Shown here piece after piece: positions 46,754 through 58,933 of a stretch of DNA of 60,000 bases. A program made the position numbers and the translations under genes. Source of the stretch: Liolophura sinensis (taxonomy: Eukaryota; Mollusca; Polyplacophora; Chitonida; Chitonidae); the NCBI RefSeq assembly GCF_032854445.1, contig NC_088300.1, positions 64,890,984-64,950,983 of the forward strand, written 5' to 3'. Numbering within the stretch: the stretch's first letter is position 1; every line of letters begins with the position of its first letter. The notes beneath the pieces were generated by a model. That model worked only from the letters and a program-made list of their open reading frames with translations, ran no database searches and had not been told where the DNA came from.

Positions 46754-48039
46754 AGCATTGCACCGGCCAATTGCATGAGGGCTCGACAATCCTAATTTCG
46801 TTGAATTATTTGAGCGTGTGAGCGTAGTTGGGCGAAGGGGGAGGACATCAAAACACATCAGGTGAGGCTCCAGGAGCCGGTTTAAACATGATAAACCTGG
46901 AAGCTCTGCGGTTGTATATGTTGCAGTAAAAGCACAGTAAAAGTGAATGAACTGAAATTTTAGAATTAGGCGCTAGAGTATATACTTTGCATTTCCTGTC
47001 GGATCAAATTCTCCCTGGCACATAAAAAGTTGGGGTGGGGGATGGTGGCAAGCATATCCATTAGTTGAAAAATGGGGGTACACTGGCCACTCACCAACAA
47101 TCCCCACCCCCATGTTCCGACGCCACAGGGTCATATTTCACAAACACAACATTCACAGGGGTATGAAACAAAATGACTGGCAGAAGATTCTCATTGGTTT
47201 CCATGCTCCATCACTTCCAAATAAAGCCAATTCAATTGTGCCATTATCCGTCGACATCACATACTGGTGTCATAAACTCAAATACCGTTATCAAAACCTT
47301 CCAGTTTGCACCGACTCGGAATCCGGAATTAGAGTGCCCAAAAACTGAGCACTGTCGTACAGATAAAAAAGTCATGGTGCATATTAAATAACAATCAATC
47401 AACCTTTGGTCAAAGTCATGTGGCTGTAACCACAAACCATTAAACTGCACGGCGAAGTACAAATACTAATTCGTTCAATACTAAACACAACCGCTTTTCA
47501 GTATTTTACCAACCTACATATGTGGAGAAGTTTCATTGTGAAAGCTCCAAGACTTGTCATGCACATATATTATCTCTGGAAAGGTCATGTTCCAACGTTT
47601 ATTTGTCATATTTGTCGGTAAGCCCTTTACCAAGTTAACTGCAGAAGTCATTGACTGGTTTGGACAGGACTAAAAATCTGGCTAAGCACCAATCAATCGC
47701 ACTGTAATCTCTACTCACCAATTTTATTCCCCACCATCGAGATATAATACAAATGCAGAGTATTGCCCCCTGGTCTGTAGTGGAGGAGTTTGTATATTTC
47801 GTTGTGTTGTATCTGTGCGCTCTCCAAGTACATATACCTTCTACAATTAAATTTGTCTATTAGATTAGTATTCCATGCCTTTTTTGTTTGACAGTAGTCT
47901 GGTTAATGCGAGGAAAAAAACGACTGGCCTGTATATACCCAGGCAGGTATCTCTTTATAGCCCAATGGTCAAGGATACGAGGTGTAGTATAAATTTTCAA
48001 ACTTAAAGCCACAGTCGGATCGAATGTGAAACAATAGTC

Positions 48040-48290
48040 AGTTATGGCCCATTACCAAAATAGGCATAGCGCCATCTGGATGTTGTCCTTAGGGGAAGAT
48101 AACTTAGTGATACAGCCCACCATACTCAGTGACAGAACCCAGTGGGTTACACCACTGAGTTATCCTGCCTTAACACCAGGCCAACCAGTCCTGTTTACTT
48201 GTTCTCACCTCTCAGTGGTGAGCGCCATTGTTAAAGTCTTTGGTGTGACTTCAAGACCGGATCTCCCGGACAAAAACAGTCTGTAAATAA
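48040..48290. mobile_element. SINE-like element sharing a core with 56930-57170
   Basis: The segment ACCAGGCCAACCAGTCCTGT followed by TTACTTG and CACCTCTCAGTGGTG closely matches ACCAGGCCAACCAGTCCTGT and CTAACCTCTCAGCGTTGTG in the element at 56930. That second copy has a tRNA-like head on the minus strand. This copy has no clear head. Confidence 0.5.
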
Positions 48291-48726
48291 TATACAAAAT
48301 CTTCTACTTCCAATAATATCCTATGTTGACAGCTATGCAAATAAACAATGGCAATATCGATCTGATACTGGCCTAATTATGTTCGAGGTAAAGTCACATT
48401 AATGCTACAATCCGAGAGCAACTCTAAGGTCAACACAAAGACGATATTAACCATCCTGGCTGTTGAAATTTCAATGGCTGTTACCGTAAGTCACTTAACT
48501 TAAAATCTCTACTGATACAAGAGAGGACTTAGAAAATGGGCAAAGTAAATTGGTTTTTATAGTTGATGTTATTACATTTTATTAAATGTTGATGACTTTC
48601 CATCCACTTTTCCTTTAAAATATATACATTTGCGCTTAAAAACAAAAGAATACCAAAAATGAAGCAACAGTGGAATGACCATTATTCCATTTTTCTTAGT
48701 TCTTCTCTTTTTTTTTTTTTTTGACT

Positions 48727-48890
48727 GAATAATTTATTTATTTGATTGGTTTTTTATGTCGACCTCAAGAATATTTCAATTATACGACAATGGCCAGCAT
48801 TATGGTGGCAGTCCAGGCGGGGGTGGGGGCGTGACTCAAGACCATCAGCATGTTGCGGGCAGACCTTCCTTTCAGTCCTTTGGGTTTGCA
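48727..48890 (-). mobile_element. SINE family A, head-truncated copy
   Basis: It contains TTATTTATTTGATTGGTTTT, ACGACAATGGCCAGCATTAT and GACCATCAGCATGTTGCGGG, ending before the tRNA-like head. It lies just beyond the 3' end of the Kelch gene, possibly in its 3' UTR. Confidence 0.65.
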
Positions 48891-48951
48891 GTGTCATGAT
48901 GCCTAAAGTGATCCAAGAAGCCTATCCCAAATCCAAACATTTACAACACGT

Positions 48952-48957
48952 TTTATT
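48952..48957 (-). promoter_or_regulatory. Candidate poly(A) signal for the Kelch gene
   Basis: TTTATT on the plus strand is AATAAA on the minus strand, about 550 bp after the stop codon. It is one of several AT-rich possibilities. Confidence 0.3.
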
Positions 48958-49504
48958 CAGTCAAAAACCATCCCCTCAAAAAGTGAGGTTAGTTGTGGAT
49001 ATAATGTTCAGTTGTCTTTCATGTAATGCGGACTTAAATTTTTTTGTATTCTTTCACTTCAATAACGAAATTTTCTCACCTGGAGCATACTGCACAAAGT
49101 TATTTTTGATCAAAACAAAATGTAACCGTTTAATCGACGAACATGACATAGAAAATAAAAAAACTTAAAAGCAATAAAATCTTTGCCAAGAAAAAGGAAA
49201 CGAGTATGATGAATAAATCTTAACAATCAGTCTATCCATTATCCTATCATGATAGAATTAGCTGATACATCATGGAATATTGAATTACTGTTAGAATACC
49301 TCTGGACATGATAGCATGAAAAATGGCACTTAAAGACTCAAAATCATTAGTCCTTGCATCCATCTGTTCAGCTATGTACAGTGATTAAAACAGTGGCAGA
49401 AAAGACAACAAGAGCACCGTGCCGGCAGCATTGAAAGCTTAGGGTGTATTGCAAAACACGATTTGCAACTGATACGACTTCACTGCATGTGGTGGTAATA
49501 CAGC

Positions 49505-52198
49505 TTAATACAGATACAGTGGAGGACCGAAGTTATCATCGATAGAGGAGTTGTCAAAGTTGACATCGTCCCACTCTTCATAAATCTCGTCGTCATAGTC
49601 ATAATCATAAAAGTCATCTTCATCCTCATCGTCATCACTGTAGTCAGAATAGTCACGGTGGTACTGGGCCATCTGCCTTCGGCCCTTGATCTCGCAGTGA
49701 GGGCATTCCAGGTGACAGCGAAGCATGTCAGTGGGCAAGGTCATGATGCAACAGCCAGCATTCATCACGGCTATGGGCATAGCTGCTATCATCTCACAAT
49801 CCTTCTTCTCGATGTTATACCTCACTGCTGAGTTGATAGGCACCTTGGACACCTGACTTTTACCTCCAAATATGTACAGGTGACCTTTGTGATAACAATA
49901 ACAAAAGTCTGTCCGTTCCGGTTCTTCAGCCATCAGTGGGAGGCCAAACTCCCGCCGCTGTCGCCACTTCCTGGAGTTGGTGTTGAAAGATCTTGCATTG
50001 CACTTCCCTGGTTTTGCGATCACTACCTCATTCTTCATGGCATACATAACAGGCTGAAAGAAAGCTCCTTTTGACCTGTCAAATAGGATACCTAGTTCTG
50101 CATCATAGCACACAAACTTTGCAAGATGGCGTCCCGACGGATTGCGTCCAACTTTGTCCTTGAGCTTCCAGGCACACACACAAACGTACCTTCCTGCAGT
50201 GGTTGTCAGTCTGAATTGAGATGTCATACCTCTGTTGAATAAACGACACTTGATCTCTAGCTCTTTTTTGGTTTCATCCAACTCCACCAGATGGCAGCAC
50301 CACCGTCTCACACCAGCATCCATTGTATAACTGCTGACCATCACGATAACTTTCCCACTAGCACAGGCAATCTGTTCAAGACATGGGTCGATCAGTTGAG
50401 GGGGAAGACTCACGCGCATTTCAAACCATTCCATTGTGTCTGGCTGGAACTTAAAAAACAGCTGTTTACTGTCAAACCTTGAGCCACTGTCCACCACATA
50501 CAGTGCATGGCTGCCATCTGAAGCTACTAACGGTTTGGACACGCGCCTTGGTAGGGGAGGCAACTGAACCCAGCGATTCTCCACAGGAATGTAGGCATAG
50601 ACAGCATCCACGACATCGGTGCCGTAAATGGAGTCCTTCCTTAAGCCTCCTGTGACTATAATCACATCTTTCTCCACGGTCTCCTGAGTCTTCACTCCGG
50701 CTAGGAGCTTGTCTTTGTGGTCTGAAATGTGAGCCAGACACTTCTCACTCTTCAAAACGTAACTGTTTTTCTCAATGTCGTTACTGAGGAATTCCTCTGT
50801 GACCCGTGCCAGGTTGAGCTGACAGAACAGATCTGGAAAGTACTGATCTCTTTGCTTTGGGTCGCACTCCAACCACCTGACCAAAAAGTAAAAGAATTTT
50901 TCCACCGGTACGTAGCTCAAACTGTCATTAGTGAGAAAATCCATCAAAGACTCTGACGTCAACGTCAAGACTTCATCCTCTTCCAACACCTCAAACAGGT
51001 GACTGTTCAGGAATTTCAAGGCTCTAGTGAAGAGGTACTCCAGATTGTACATGGTTCCCAACAGACAGAGGCCTACGCAGTTCTTCACCGTGACTGGTCC
51101 GAAGTGCAAATACTTACTACACTGCTCCTTCAGTGACTCAATCTGCAAGTAGTCTGCTGCCTGTAGAAGCTCCTTAATGTTGGAATCTGTAATTTCAACT
51201 CTGCCAGTGTACAAAAAGCGTATTGCTGATCGTATAGCAGCAGGATCTCCAAAATCCAGTGTTATCTTTCCTGAAATAACAGAAAACAAAAAAGAGAGAA
51301 GGTTTTCATCACCAATTAAAACTGTTCAGTAGTAAGCTTTTAAATAATGAAAGTGTTTCTACCTATTCTACCATTAAATGTAATGTAAATATCCACAAAA
51401 CATTACCCCGAATGCAAAATAACCACACTTAAGTAGTAACAAAAACAAACAAAAATATATATATATATATATATATACATGTATATATATATAGAAGTAC
51501 ACATAGATTTGAATAGTTACAACAAAAATGGCACAGAAGAAAAAAAAATTAAAAAAATATCTGCATCAGGAAGAAATTTCTGGATATAATAGTTTAGTAC
51601 CTGCTAGTTTTTCCTTCATGTCACTTTTGTACACAGACTGGAAGTAAGGACATATGGCTAACACACACCAGTGAGCTTTCTTCTCCTGAAACGTAAGCAG
51701 ACAAGTCCACTACAAGGTACATCTGGCAGATTCCTTTTAAAAAAAAAAGTTCTTTGGCAAAAAGTGTAACACCACAGTTATCATTTGGCACTAAACCTTA
51801 GAGTTGCATGTACTTGCACGCAGCTAGGTGACTACAGTTGCCCAGTCACAGTATAAGGACCTGGCATCTACCAATTTTTCATGCTGCCCAACTATAATAT
51901 CAGCAACTTTGTATTGCTGGTATAAATACCTCCAATTTGACATGAGAGTTAATGCTGAATCTTGCCTCATATGACAGACTTAACTTTAAACACCAAGGCT
52001 CTGAAAGTTGCATTTTTACACAGTTTTAATAGAGTAACAGCAGCTTACAACGCCACCAATGATGAGTGTGACGTCACACATGTCAGACTGTGCTTCCATC
52101 TGTTGGTAGAGGGACTCCTGGAGTATGGCAGCCATCTTTGATCCTGAGCCATGTTGATTCAGGCTGATCTCTACACTCCACATGGAATGGTCATCCAT
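49505..52198 (-). CDS. BTB-BACK-Kelch protein with acidic tyrosine-rich tail, complete, 3 coding exons
   Basis: Proteins of this build are usually substrate adaptors of Cullin-3 ubiquitin ligases. Exons 52198-52049, 51685-51601 and 51270-49505 join in phase to 666 residues. BTB (about residues 35-145) has CDVTLIIGG, then KAHWCVLAICPYFQSVYKSD and RFLYTGRVEI. BACK (about 142-267) has NCVGLCLLGTMYNLEYLF and FFYFLVRWLECDPKQRDQYF. Weak Kelch-like repeats (about 280-600) show only a few double-Gly strands (VTGGL, YIFGGK). A CxxC-type segment (CHLECPHCEIKGRR, about 598-611) and a 51-residue Asp/Tyr-rich tail follow. BACK, Kelch and tail sit in one 1766-nt exon. A TAG stop lies in frame two codons before the first ATG. 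The exact KLHL orthologue was not recognised. Confidence 0.92.
51455..51495. repeat. AT dinucleotide repeat
   Basis: A run of (TA)n interrupted by CATG lies in the second intron of the Kelch gene, about 100 bp from the BTB-core exon donor. Confidence 0.9.
51601..51685 (-). CDS. Kelch gene middle coding exon (BTB core)
   Basis: The 85-nt exon, absent from simple ORF scans, encodes EKKAHWCVLAICPYFQSVYK-SDMKEKLA. It is bounded by a CTTTTCAG-like acceptor (TTTCAG at 51691-51686) and a GTACTA donor. It restores the BTB core between CDVTLIIGGV and GKITLDFGDPAA, and the phase is exact on both sides. Confidence 0.9.
52127..52138 (-). promoter_or_regulatory. YY1-like motif overlapping an internal ATG of the Kelch gene
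   Basis: The minus strand reads AAGATGGCTGCC, a close match to the YY1 consensus, placed over the codons K-M-A-A at residues 21-24. Such motifs often overlap the true start codon in short-UTR animal genes, so translation may begin at this Met (position 52135), 21 residues after the first ATG. The BTB domain is intact with either start. Confidence 0.45.
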
Positions 52199-52229
52199 GG
52201 TCTATCCCATAACATTAAAGACAGTCTTC
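52199..52229 (-). other. Possible 5' UTR part of the Kelch gene first coding exon
   Basis: GTTTCAG at 52236-52230 on the minus strand is a plausible acceptor, which would extend the coding exon upstream to 52229. Candidate donors for upstream non-coding exons are a CAG-GTAAGT at about 54350 and an AAG-GTAGGT at about 54411, both minus strand. This is a splice-site-only inference. Confidence 0.35.
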
Positions 52230-55215
52230 CTGAAACATTAATAAATACACTTTCTATTAATAAAAATAAATAAATTATATATAATTAAATAAACTTTTTT
52301 TTCTATTAGCATTTCTTTAGGCAAAAATCTTAAAAATTCTTTGACGGGCACAAAGGCTGGAACAAACATACATGTAATCGTAGCACCTAGTGTTGGAGGT
52401 GGAGTGATCGTTACAACTATGTCTTTTATTTAATAACAAACAAGAACATCATCCTTTCGAATTTCTTTCTTAGACCCCCGGCATAGTCAAATCAATCGAT
52501 AAGTAAATCCTTTCTGGAAAAGAATGATTTTGTTTTAATACTGAGGCTGCCATTTTAACCTTAAGTCTTGACACGTGCATATACACAGTTCACTGTCAGA
52601 AAAACTGACACACGTGTGATGTCATGAGTTGAATTACACTTTTCAGTGCTTGGGAAACTAAGATTATCATATAATCCAAGCAGGTGATCCAACTGAAATC
52701 TTTGCACCTTAAATGGACACAGAATCAACGCTAACACATGAATAAATCTGCCATACCTAAAATTCAGCTTAGTCAGAGTACAGACTGGACTTGCCAAATC
52801 TCTAACTCGTGTCAATCAGAAACGATTCTGTGTCCCTTTAAGTTACATTAAAACTGTTGCAAGTAGCGCGGTGGTACCAAGTTATGAAGAACATTATATA
52901 TGTAACTGTACTATAATCGTGCGTTAAGGGAGTTGTACTATGTGCACTATCTGCTACCACACTCTACATTTTAACATTTTAACACCATTCCAGTTTAAAA
53001 CTTACCCACCAAACTGAAACCAAACCCAACAAAGCTCATTGTCATCAACAAAGGTGAAAGACCATTAAACCGTGTCCTTGAAAACAGATCCAATATTTTT
53101 CTGCTTGAATTTTTGACCACCAAAGCAAAATGCTTGTAAAGCATCAGATTCCATAGTGGTCTGTGGTGACCCAGAAGGTATCAGTGACATCACATCCATA
53201 CTTTTTGCTTGAAATAGTTCTTTTGTATGTCCATTCTGTGAATACATTTATAGACCTATGTATATGCATTTAGAATTATGAAATCTAACAGTCTCAGTGG
53301 GAAAAGATTTATGTGACATCACTGGTCCCAATTTGGTCAGAAAAGGCTTCCACAGAATCCTAAGTTTTAAATATATTCTACTCGGTTGAAAAAATTCTAA
53401 AAAAATAAATCCAACTTATTTTGTGGACAGTGTTTAATGGTTTTTAATGTGACATATACTTCACATTAGTGTTTTCTTTGCCATAAAAAAATCTTTGCTG
53501 GGTACAACCCTAACCTGTCAGAAAAGGTAAATTACATCAGAAAGTATTTGTTTTTATTACTCTGGTTGATGGAAAAAATTTGTTTTCAAGTTTCAAATTA
53601 AAATTAAGAAAAGGAAATCTATCAAATAAAAACTTGCAGAGAGCAGAGATCTTTTTTTGGAGGGTCAGTCAGGTTCAATGCAATGAACCTATTTTTAATG
53701 ATGGCTCAACAACTTAAGCATATACTTACTCTGGGCCATTGCACTGATAAACAAACTGTAAAAGCTTTAAAAACGTTGGATACACAGTATTTGTTAGTAG
53801 TTGCACATACAACTGGGCAATTTGGGGAACTGAAAGGCAGTAATACAACATGTACCTTGTATTAAACTAACCCTAGCAATTTATTACTTTATCACTTTTC
53901 AGCCACGTTTAATTGATGCAAAAATGATGACGTCACCACAGATTCGCACTATTTCACTCATTTTATCACCAATATATTTTTCTACCAATTTATGATTTTA
54001 TTTTGTTTATTTGATTTGTTAATGTATACAAATATTACATGAATAGTGCAATGGTCAGATGAACAAATTCACCCTATCATATTTGGAACACAAGTAAATC
54101 CTGAGGTGATGTTTAACCATTTCGCAGATGGAGTTGGGTCAAGGGGTTTTCTGGTGCCCTCAATAAACTTAAGTAAGGACATGTAAAGACAACATTTATG
54201 TCCTTGTTGGTGGCTGACCCACATCTCAGGAAGGTACCATTAGTTATGTTTTGAAATAAAAAGAACAAGATGCAAACAGTTTTACGCAAATCAAGAAGCT
54301 ATTGGGGTTGCAGTCTATTATTCTTTAACTGTCACACTTACCTGGTCAGCCAACAACGAACCCAGGAATTTGAGAAATAATTATAAAAAAATATAACATC
54401 CACCTACCTTGTTTATCTATGTTTCGCCGGCACATTTAATTCAATGTTTTGGTTTACGGGTATATAAACATTGTGAAATACAGAAATAAAAAAAAATTAC
54501 ATTATATTAATTATTACAGATGACGTTTCCTGTACTATAATGTTCTAGGACTACCTATGGTGCCTTCTGTTACCAATATAATTGTCACTCTCTTGTGCAT
54601 GCATATACCGTCAGCAACTCGTGCCGGCATGTGAACTTGGTGCATCAACTGCAGACTGACATAATATGCCTCCATATTGGATTTATACTTACTGACTGCC
54701 TATTCGTGCGTTTGTGAGTGATTAAATTTGTACAAGATTGCATTATCCGAGGTTACAGACGATGTCTTCAGCTGATCAATCGGCATTTACAACGAAAAGA
54801 GAAAACAGACAATCGTGAAATAGAGCCACATCACCTACACTCTCGCAGCGTTCACATTTGTCCAGTTACTTCCTACCCAGACCACATCAACTGAGCTCCT
54901 ACGCTCAATACAGTTGCCGCGCTTAGCGCACCACCTAACGTATACCAGGATAGCCTCCCCTTGACATTTCCTGTGACTAAGCTAGTCGACAGACCGAATC
55001 TGAAACCTTTTCTTGTGATCTGTTTCGACTCTTTACTAGTTCATCAGGGCCCAAACCCAGAAGGTCATTTTAAATTCTTGTTTGCCGACTTGACAATGCA
55101 ATATAAAAATGTATGTGTCGGTAGTGAATAAAATCACCCTTTTTATCATTCTGTGCCGTCCAGATATGTTTAATGGACGAACGCTTTATAACTGTATATA
55201 GCGTGATGTATATTG
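52230..55215. other. Upstream region of the Kelch gene, no coding evidence
   Basis: AT-rich DNA with no ORF supported by splice sites or homology. Two strong minus-strand donor-like sites near 54350 and 54411 suggest non-coding first exons. Otherwise no structure was recognised. Confidence 0.45.
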
Positions 55216-55219
55216 CATG

Positions 55220-56025
55220 TTTCAACTTCTGCATGACCTTGACCTTCGGAACAATGTTTGTCAAACGGCATTCAGCTAGCAACCCTAGTGTAGTGATGAT
55301 ACATTCCAAGTTTTTATGAAATCTGAAACAAAGCATATGGTTGACTGAGAGACTTGGTGACAAAATTTTTAGTGACCGTTCGATGACCTTGACCCTCAAC
55401 CTCAACATGACGTCCATAAAACAAATTCCTCAAGTCTATGTCTCATATATGAAATAAAGAAATGCACTACGCGATATCTGCATGGAAATATAGAAAGCTC
55501 AGGAAATTTCAACAGAGCCCTCTTTTCTAAAGAAGTTTCAGCTTCTACATTACCATGGCCTTCTGACCAATTTTCACAACATTACTCTAAATGCGATATA
55601 TGTACCAAGTTTCATGACATTTTAAATTACGGTGTTTTCGGAAACGAAATATCCTTTCAGTGAACTTGACCTTTAACTTATGACATGAAATATATTCCAC
55701 AGGCCAATATGATTACATATATGAAATAAAACAAAACATATAACATATTCCTGAATATCATCTGAGTGAAAAGATACAAAAAAAATAAATAAATAATTTT
55801 TCCCCAAACGTTTTAACTTAATTCTGCATGAACTTGACCGTCAGACCAATTTTCGTCAAATGTCACAATCCAGCTAGCAACCTTAGTGTACAGATACACC
55901 AAGTTTCATGAATCTGAAATGACAGTTTACTCGGAAACTTGATAACAAGATTTTTAACTCATGCGTGATCTTGCACGTCAGTCATCTGGACCTTTAATGA
56001 TTTGGATGAAACAAATTCCCTATGC
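55220..56025. repeat. Three diverged units of an approximately 300-bp repeat
   Basis: The pattern TTCTGCATGACCTTGACCTT, then CAGCTAGCAACCCTAGTGTA and CCAAGTTTCATGA recurs with unit starts near 55228, 55530 and 55822. The short motif TGACCTTGACC also occurs between units. The element is non-coding and of unknown class. Confidence 0.7.
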
Positions 56026-56739
56026 AGGCGGCGGGTAATAATAAGACTAACAAGAGTATTTATGATAGTTAATAATTGCGATACATAGTTTGAAATATTA
56101 AAATCATTCGTCAATTTACTGATTTGAGATAGGTACCCCTACCAGTGTTTCAGTAACGCAGAACTTTAATTCTTGTCACTCACTTTTTACAGGATTGGGG
56201 AAGATCGGTTCATGATTCACTCTGAGCACTCGGGTTTCCTCCATGTTGGGCCTACTGCCCAGGCGTATTTTTGGCAAGTATTTAACGAAGTCGTCAGTGT
56301 CTGGGCATAGAAACAGACATTGAGTTACTAGGCCAACGTGGGAGTTCCAGGCCAATTATCGCAAGATCAATACCATAAACAACGTTTAACATAAATCATC
56401 AAATAATTAATTAACAAAGTGCATAACGTACAATATTAGGACGGAATCAGGCCAAGAGATGCAGTCAAACATTTTTATTGATGCGACATACGCCATATTG
56501 GTGGTAGGAAAGCAGTCACCAGCGAACATCTTGCCACCAATACCACAAGAAGGATGGGAGCATGCAGGAAAATCTTGAAAATTCCCAGTTTGTCCAACAA
56601 TAGGATTGAAAATATTAAGCGAAATACCCAAGTCATAATTCAGCTCGGCAACGGTATATAAAACAACATCCAAAGTCAAATTCATAAAGACCAATTTTAT
56701 TGATAAAATCACAATCTCTTAAAAGTATATATAAGTAAA

Positions 56740-56740
56740 A

Positions 56741-56794
<54 letters not shown>
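56740..56794. repeat. AT dinucleotide microsatellite
   Basis: An uninterrupted (TA)n run of about 45 bp follows a poly(A) stretch. It produces a spurious Ile-Tyr repeat ORF on the minus strand. Confidence 0.97.
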
Positions 56795-56929
56795 CTAGTC
56801 GGAAGTTTATAATAAATAAAAAAGAATGCATGAATGAATGTATGTGGTTTATGTACGTCGTACTTAACAATGTTTTACTCATATGAAGACGAGGAGTCAT
56901 TAAGTGTGTGTACGTATACTGTATCTTCT

Positions 56930-57170
56930 ATTTTCCATGCTGCCATGCCACTAAGTGCCGCCAAGTAGTGCCGCCACTGAAGCATCATGCAGAAGACATC
57001 AGGCAAGACACTCCACACAGTCACCAGGCCAACCAGTCCTGTTTCCTTGCCCTAACCTCTCAGCGTTGTGCGCGAAGCGAGGCAGCAACAATTAAGTTCC
57101 ATTTTTTGAAGTCTTTGCTCTCCCCACTTCGAGACGGGCACTCTAACCATTATTGCCCACCGAAGCAGTC
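56930..57170 (-). mobile_element. tRNA-headed SINE-like element
   Basis: Read on the minus strand it begins CTTCGGTGGGCAATAATGGT and continues GAGTGCCCGTCTCGAAGTGG, a tRNA-like head. Its body shares ACAGGACTGGTTGGCCTGGT with the element at 48040-48290. Confidence 0.6.
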
Positions 57171-57342
57171 TGCATTTATCAGTATATATAAAAGTATATA
57201 TAAACATGTGTAATATCTAGTTCGTCAAATATATACGATATACCCGGTCCACAAAAATATGTTAAAATATTCAAAGGTATAAACACACATAAACACACAC
57301 ACACACATATATAATATCCTGCTATAAAGCAAGAAAAAATAT

Positions 57343-57917
57343 TAAAGGAGAAGAAAACTTTAAAACATGACACTATAGGCTGAAAAGAGCACCATCAGGT
57401 GGTGCCTGTTGCATAATTTTGCGATTTTTCCTCACCACACACATAAAGCCTGAAAACGGCAAAGCTGGCATAAATCGCTAAGTCCATCGCGTCCTCCATC
57501 CTTAACACCCTGTCATTTATGCTGGGCATGTGTTGTCTCTCAACCATTGAGCGCCGTTAAAACTGCGGGTTGTTCGTGTAAATTCGGAACCTACCTCTAC
57601 CATTCCGGTTTCCCGACCGTCAAACTGAAAACGAACTATACTGTTCGCTACCTTCTGGGAAGAAGAGTCCTACCGGAAATGTACGAACGGCACATCGGCG
57701 GTTTCAGACGACAATTCTCCTCCTAACACAGAAGACTTCAGGACTAGATCTTAGGCAAAATGGAGCCGCCCATAGCAGATTTTGGCGCGGACTTTATTTA
57801 TAATTTATCAACTTGAGGTATATATTAGAATTTTTTATGGCATGCACATGCGAGGAGATACATACTCTTTTCAATGGTATTTTACTGATATTTAATTTTT
57901 CTTCTCCTTTAAAGTAT
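57343..57917. mobile_element. Possible non-autonomous DNA transposon with 16-bp inverted repeats
   Basis: TTAAAGGAGAAGAAAA at about 57343 and its reverse complement TTTTCTTCTCCTTTAA at about 57899 frame about 570 bp without a long ORF. The interior is more GC-rich than its flanks. No target-site duplication could be assigned with confidence because the ends are TTAA-rich. Confidence 0.5.
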
Positions 57918-58289
57918 CTTAGTTATGCTTTGTTTCCAACTGTTTATATAGAATGAATAGCGGTGATGCGTAATGTTTATGCAGTTCCTATCCCACGCTT
58001 CAACAGGAAATACAGTTTTTGGCTCACCGTTACGAAGTAAGGTGAGGTATTGTGAGTGTAGGGAAAAAGTGGTGTCGGTGTTGGTGTCAGTGTCGGTGTC
58101 CGAGCATGCTTTTTTGTTTGTGTCAGTTCAGTAAGGTTAAATGTTTGCGTCTGCTAGTCTCACAGTTTTATGAAAGCTTGATGGGACTGTTGAAAATGAT
58201 TTGGACAGTTGCTCATTTTGATAATGCATTAGGGATGTTTGCATTTTTATACAAATAATCAAGTTTTGGCCATTTTATCCAAGCCAGTA

Positions 58290-58890
58290 CCATATTAGGT
58301 CAGGGTAAGGCTTTTGTTTGGGTCAGCTGTTGCGACAGTTTTTACACCATCTTGCTGAAACGATGGGCATGCTTTCAAGACTTTCGGAAATAAACAATTT
58401 TAAATAATTAGGTATATATGTATTTTTATTCATATTATCAGGTTTTTACTTTGCCATTTTATCTCAGCCAGTACTATTCAGTTTTGTTGGCTAGGGTAAG
58501 ATTTTATGTCTAGGTTAGATATTCCAACAGTTTTCACATTATCTTTATGAAACTTGGTGAATGATGAACAGGATTTGGGATTTACTCAGTTAGAGTAATT
58601 TTCAGCGCGCCGTTACGAAATATGCTTTTTCTTTTGTTTGGGACGGCTGTTGTCAAAGTTTTCACGATATATTCATAAAACTTCATGGGCTTGATAAACA
58701 TGCTTTGAAGATGATGACATTATACTTGATTTTTCTGTTTTGGTAAAAACTACCATGTTTTGGACTCGCTGTGTTTACATGTACTTCACAGGTGTATATG
58801 TAGCCTCAGAGTAAGGTTTTATGTTTGGATCAGCTATTATCAGTTTTTACGGTGTCTTCATGGAATTTCATGGGCTTGACAAACATGCCT
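58290..58890. repeat. Diverged tandem repeat, about four units of 150-200 bp
   Basis: The phrase GGGTAAGGCTTTTGTTTGGG, then CAGCTGTTGCGACAGTTTTT and a TCATGAAACTTCATGGGC-like segment recurs with landmarks near 58310, 58497, 58635 and 58815. No coding potential was seen. Confidence 0.65.
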
Positions 58891-58933
58891 TGATGATGTA
58901 CACATATGCATTTTGATATTATATTTACTACAC

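Larger units (their letters stand above)
45629..49504. other. Intergenic DNA between GTPBP2 and the Kelch gene
   Basis: No supported gene was found. The stretch contains two truncated family A SINEs (46597-46753, 48727-48890), a possible further SINE at 48040-48290, and probably the Kelch-gene 3' UTR next to 49505. Short ORFs here lack splice or homology support. Confidence 0.55.

Noticed and set aside
48746-49168. 140-codon plus-strand frame
   Set aside because: It starts inside a SINE copy, has no splice-site support and is likely antisense to the Kelch gene 3' UTR.
57763-57820. Short ORF MEPPIADFGADFIYNLST
   Set aside because: Only 18 codons, within a probable transposon, with no other support.
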